Positions 5,199 through 6,879 of a stretch of DNA of 6,879 nt are shown in pieces (the first letter of the stretch is position 1; the number at the start of each line of letters is the position of its first letter). The notes beneath the pieces were generated by a model that was not told the DNA's origin, did not search any database, and worked only from the letters and a program-made list of their open reading frames with translations. This DNA is from Chloroflexota bacterium (lineage in GTDB: Bacteria; Chloroflexota; Anaerolineae; UBA7937; JACPPX01). The position numbers were made by a program, and so were the translations under genes. The stretch lies in contig JACPPX010000038.1 of assembly GCA_016190785.1 (NCBI GenBank), positions 1-6,879 of the forward strand, given 5' to 3'.

Positions 5199-5681
5199 CT
5201 AGGCCTCCCTGCTCCCCGGCATCATCTGCTCCGGCATCTGGACGGCCACTACCTCTCCCTGAGCCCGGGTTTCGCCGTCAGCGGCTATGGTTACCACAAC
5301 CACTACTTTGCGCTCCTTAATCTCTTTTACCTTCCCCCGGATTTCCAGCGGCACGCCCAGGGGGGTGGGACGCAGGTAATCCACTTGCAAGGAGGCGGTC
5401 ACAAAGCGGAGCGCAGGCTCTGTCCCCATCTCTCGCCCCTGCGCCCGGTAGGCCGCGGCAGAGGCAGTTCCCGTGGCATGGCAATCCATCAGCGAGGCGA
5501 TCAGCCCCCCATATACATACCCTGGGATGGCAATGTGATACGGCCGGGGCTGAAAAGTAGCCACGGTCTCTTCCCCATCCCAATAGCTCTTTAGTTGCAG
5601 CCCCTGCTCATTAAGCCGGCCGCAGCCATAGCAATGGCTGAGTTCATTGGGATAGTAGTCCTGAAATGCTTTCTGATTCAT
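5199..5681 (-). CDS. PaaI-type hotdog-fold acyl-CoA thioesterase
   Basis: A 160-aa single hotdog domain, probably hydrolysing an acyl-CoA in the cytoplasm; the substrate is unknown. It begins with HCYGCGRLNEQGLQL (16-30), the Cys-x2-Cys-Gly opening often seen in this PaaI-like subgroup. The helix motif GYVYGGLIASLMDCH (54-68) corresponds to the usual HGGxxxxLxD active-site region, with Tyr57 where many members have His and Asp66 kept. It is followed by beta-strand segments LQVDYLRPTPLG (98-109) and KVKEIKERKVVVVVTI (117-132). Start: ATG 5681-5679 with GAGAGG five bases upstream. It lies 67 bases after the glycoside-hydrolase-like gene on the same strand and ends just before the gap promoter. 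No convincing promoter of its own was found, so it may be cotranscribed with the upstream gene. Confidence 0.85.
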   Translation of the reverse strand: MNQKAFQDYYPNELSHCYGCGRLNEQGLQLKSYWDGEETVATFQPRPYHIAIPGYVYGGLIASLMDCHATGTASAAAYRAQGREMGTEPALRFVTASLQVDYLRPTPLGVPLEIRGKVKEIKERKVVVVVTIAADGETRAQGEVVAVQMPEQMMPGSREA

Positions 5682-5748
5682 GTGGACCTCTCCAGTGGCC
5701 TGATAGTATCGGGCTCGGCTGGTGGCGACTTTGGGATTAAAAAGCAGA

Positions 5749-6879
5749 TCAGGATTGTGTATTCTCGCTAGGGTAGATGAAGATAGGTGTTGGGTTAAGA
5801 GTGAGGGTAACTATCCCATCTTGGGTGTTGACGCCTGTGCGATCAGGTTCTGATTGCCCAAATTGGGTGATGTGGGTTTCCATGGTGATGGATGGCCCTC
5901 CCACATCGAGTTGCACAGAAGTTTCTGGCAGGGGGTCACCGGGCAGTATGAGGCGGCCGGGATCGTACCAGGCTATCCAACTGTGCTGACCTTCTCGGCT
6001 TAGTTCATAAACCCGGATGCCAGGGTCATCGAAAGGCAAGCGGGTGATGCTCTCATAGCCACTCAGGTGCCCGATGAGCTGTTGCAGGGCGTAGTAGCCC
6101 GGCCGGTACTCGCGGCGCCCGAAGTCCACTAACCCGGCCCATGCTGAATTGCCAGCACCGGCTTGAGCAATGGCTAGTTTGAGCCAAATGAGGTCTTCGG
6201 TGAAGGCGGTGTTGATTAAAAGCACTCCCTGATTAGCAGACACCACCACTTTCTTCACTACATCTTCGGCGGAGAACGCCTGCACCCAGCGCAGAACTTG
6301 CTCGTCTCCCTCCACCAGTTTGTTGAAGTATTCCGCCAAGCGGCACCTATCTTCCTCAGCGGCCGGGGGAATAATATGGCCCATCTGATTTGGATTCCGA
6401 TCACATGTCGTGGCCGGACCCCAGGCAATAAACGGGGTGGTCGCAGTGTCGGCGATGATGATACCTTTTTGATAGCCGCGCTGGGCCATCTCGTAGTCCA
6501 GCCAAGCGACAATAGCCTCGATTTCGTATGGATCCCCCAAAGCGTGGACGTTGATCACATCAAAGAGGTCGGGGCGATCCAAGACCTGACGCATGTCCGC
6601 CAGTCCATGGTTCTTATCGGGGACGGCCTCGAAGGCCGCCTCGTACTCCGCCGGACCGGGGTTGTTCGCAAAGGCCAGAGTGGTGAGAAAAGCGGCATGG
6701 GTCACGATGACCTGATCATAGGCCCGATGGGCTGCGGCATAAGCCCGTTCTAACATAGCCAGGTACTCCTCCACCGGTTCGGGTTCATAGCTGGAAAACT
6801 CTGAGCCGATCTCGTAAAAGCGGATGGGGTAAAGGAGATCCGGCATGTCATCGCTACCGTCGCCGTCATATCGCTCCAC
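5749..6879 (-). CDS. Glycoside-hydrolase-like (beta/alpha)8 barrel plus C-terminal beta-sandwich, partial
   Basis: The last 376 codons of a gene entering from the right edge; the GTG at the very edge is probably internal, so the true start is not visible. The first visible residues carry a calcium-loop-like acidic stretch, YDGDGSDDM (4-12), then IRFYEIGSEFS (19-29), which resembles the strand-4 EIGNEP acid/base motif of clan GH-A hydrolases. Later come VINVHALGDP (108-117), the possible strand-7 segment IIIADTATTPF (140-150), and GLVDFGRREYRPGYYALQQL (249-268). From about 287 the sequence turns beta-rich and ends with TLTLNPTPIFIY, as in the beta-sandwich that follows many GH-A barrels. The usual Asn before the acid/base Glu is Ser26, and the strand-7 position has Asp144 rather than Glu, so activity is uncertain. 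Secretion is likely for the family but the N-terminus cannot be seen. The GH family number is not assigned. Confidence 0.6.
   Translation of the reverse strand: MERYDGDGSDDMPDLLYPIRFYEIGSEFSSYEPEPVEEYLAMLERAYAAAHRAYDQVIVTHAAFLTTLAFANNPGPAEYEAAFEAVPDKNHGLADMRQVLDRPDLFDVINVHALGDPYEIEAIVAWLDYEMAQRGYQKGIIIADTATTPFIAWGPATTCDRNPNQMGHIIPPAAEEDRCRLAEYFNKLVEGDEQVLRWVQAFSAEDVVKKVVVSANQGVLLINTAFTEDLIWLKLAIAQAGAGNSAWAGLVDFGRREYRPGYYALQQLIGHLSGYESITRLPFDDPGIRVYELSREGQHSWIAWYDPGRLILPGDPLPETSVQLDVGGPSITMETHITQFGQSEPDRTGVNTQDGIVTLTLNPTPIFIYPSENTQS

Noticed and set aside
5700..5735. Possible promoter before the thioesterase (TACTAT or GATACT -10)
   Set aside because: No acceptable -35 element occurs at 16-18 bases from either candidate.
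1..6879. CRISPR array, IS element, phage, tRNA or rRNA signatures
   Set aside because: No regularly spaced repeats, transposase, integrase or structural RNA sequence was recognised on either strand.

Overview
The window is ordinary bacterial chromosome, GC-rich (roughly 55-60% by eye), with closely packed genes, ATG starts with good AGGAGG-type ribosome binding sites, sigma-70-like promoters and intrinsic terminators. No phage, IS element, CRISPR array, tRNA or rRNA was seen. The protein types (TraR/DksA zinc-finger protein, long Upp, WecA/TagO-like transferase, gap-pgk operon, M50-like membrane protein) would fit Chloroflexota or a similar thermophilic or environmental lineage. That placement is an inference from protein flavour only and is weak.

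Layout. Positions 2-166 (+) hold the C-terminal end of a TraR/DksA-type zinc-finger protein, followed by a perfect 10-bp-stem terminator (207-240). A promoter at 252-280 then drives upp (299-955, uracil phosphoribosyltransferase) and, 22 bases later, a WecA/TagO/MraY-type polyprenyl-phosphate sugar-1-phosphate transferase (978-1997). The minus strand carries the block gap (5091-4003), terminator-like hairpin, pgk (3932-2764) and a membrane HExxH metallopeptidase-like gene (2764-1994), with a strong promoter in front of gap (5165-5137). The two blocks converge and their stop codons overlap in a CTAG at 1994-1997. Upstream of gap, also on the minus strand, lie a PaaI-type hotdog thioesterase (5681-5199) and the C-terminal part of a large glycoside-hydrolase-like protein (6879-5749) that runs off the right edge.

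Function. gap and pgk form the lower-glycolysis pair that converts glyceraldehyde 3-phosphate to 3-phosphoglycerate with ATP formation. upp salvages uracil to UMP. The WecA-like enzyme probably begins lipid-linked polysaccharide or teichoic-acid-like polymer synthesis. The membrane peptidase-like gene appears translationally coupled to pgk.

The most notable observations are: (1) pgk is split by a one-base deletion in one of two A4 runs; (2) the gene after pgk has an ideal ribosome binding site and a TAATG-like overlap, but the codon there is ATC instead of ATG; (3) the WecA-like enzyme has Thr where the family has the Mg-binding Asp of FMGDxGS; (4) GAPDH lacks the Asp that normally selects NAD; (5) the gap leader has two hairpins, one of which holds the Shine-Dalgarno sequence in its loop. 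I found no convincing undescribed multi-gene system.
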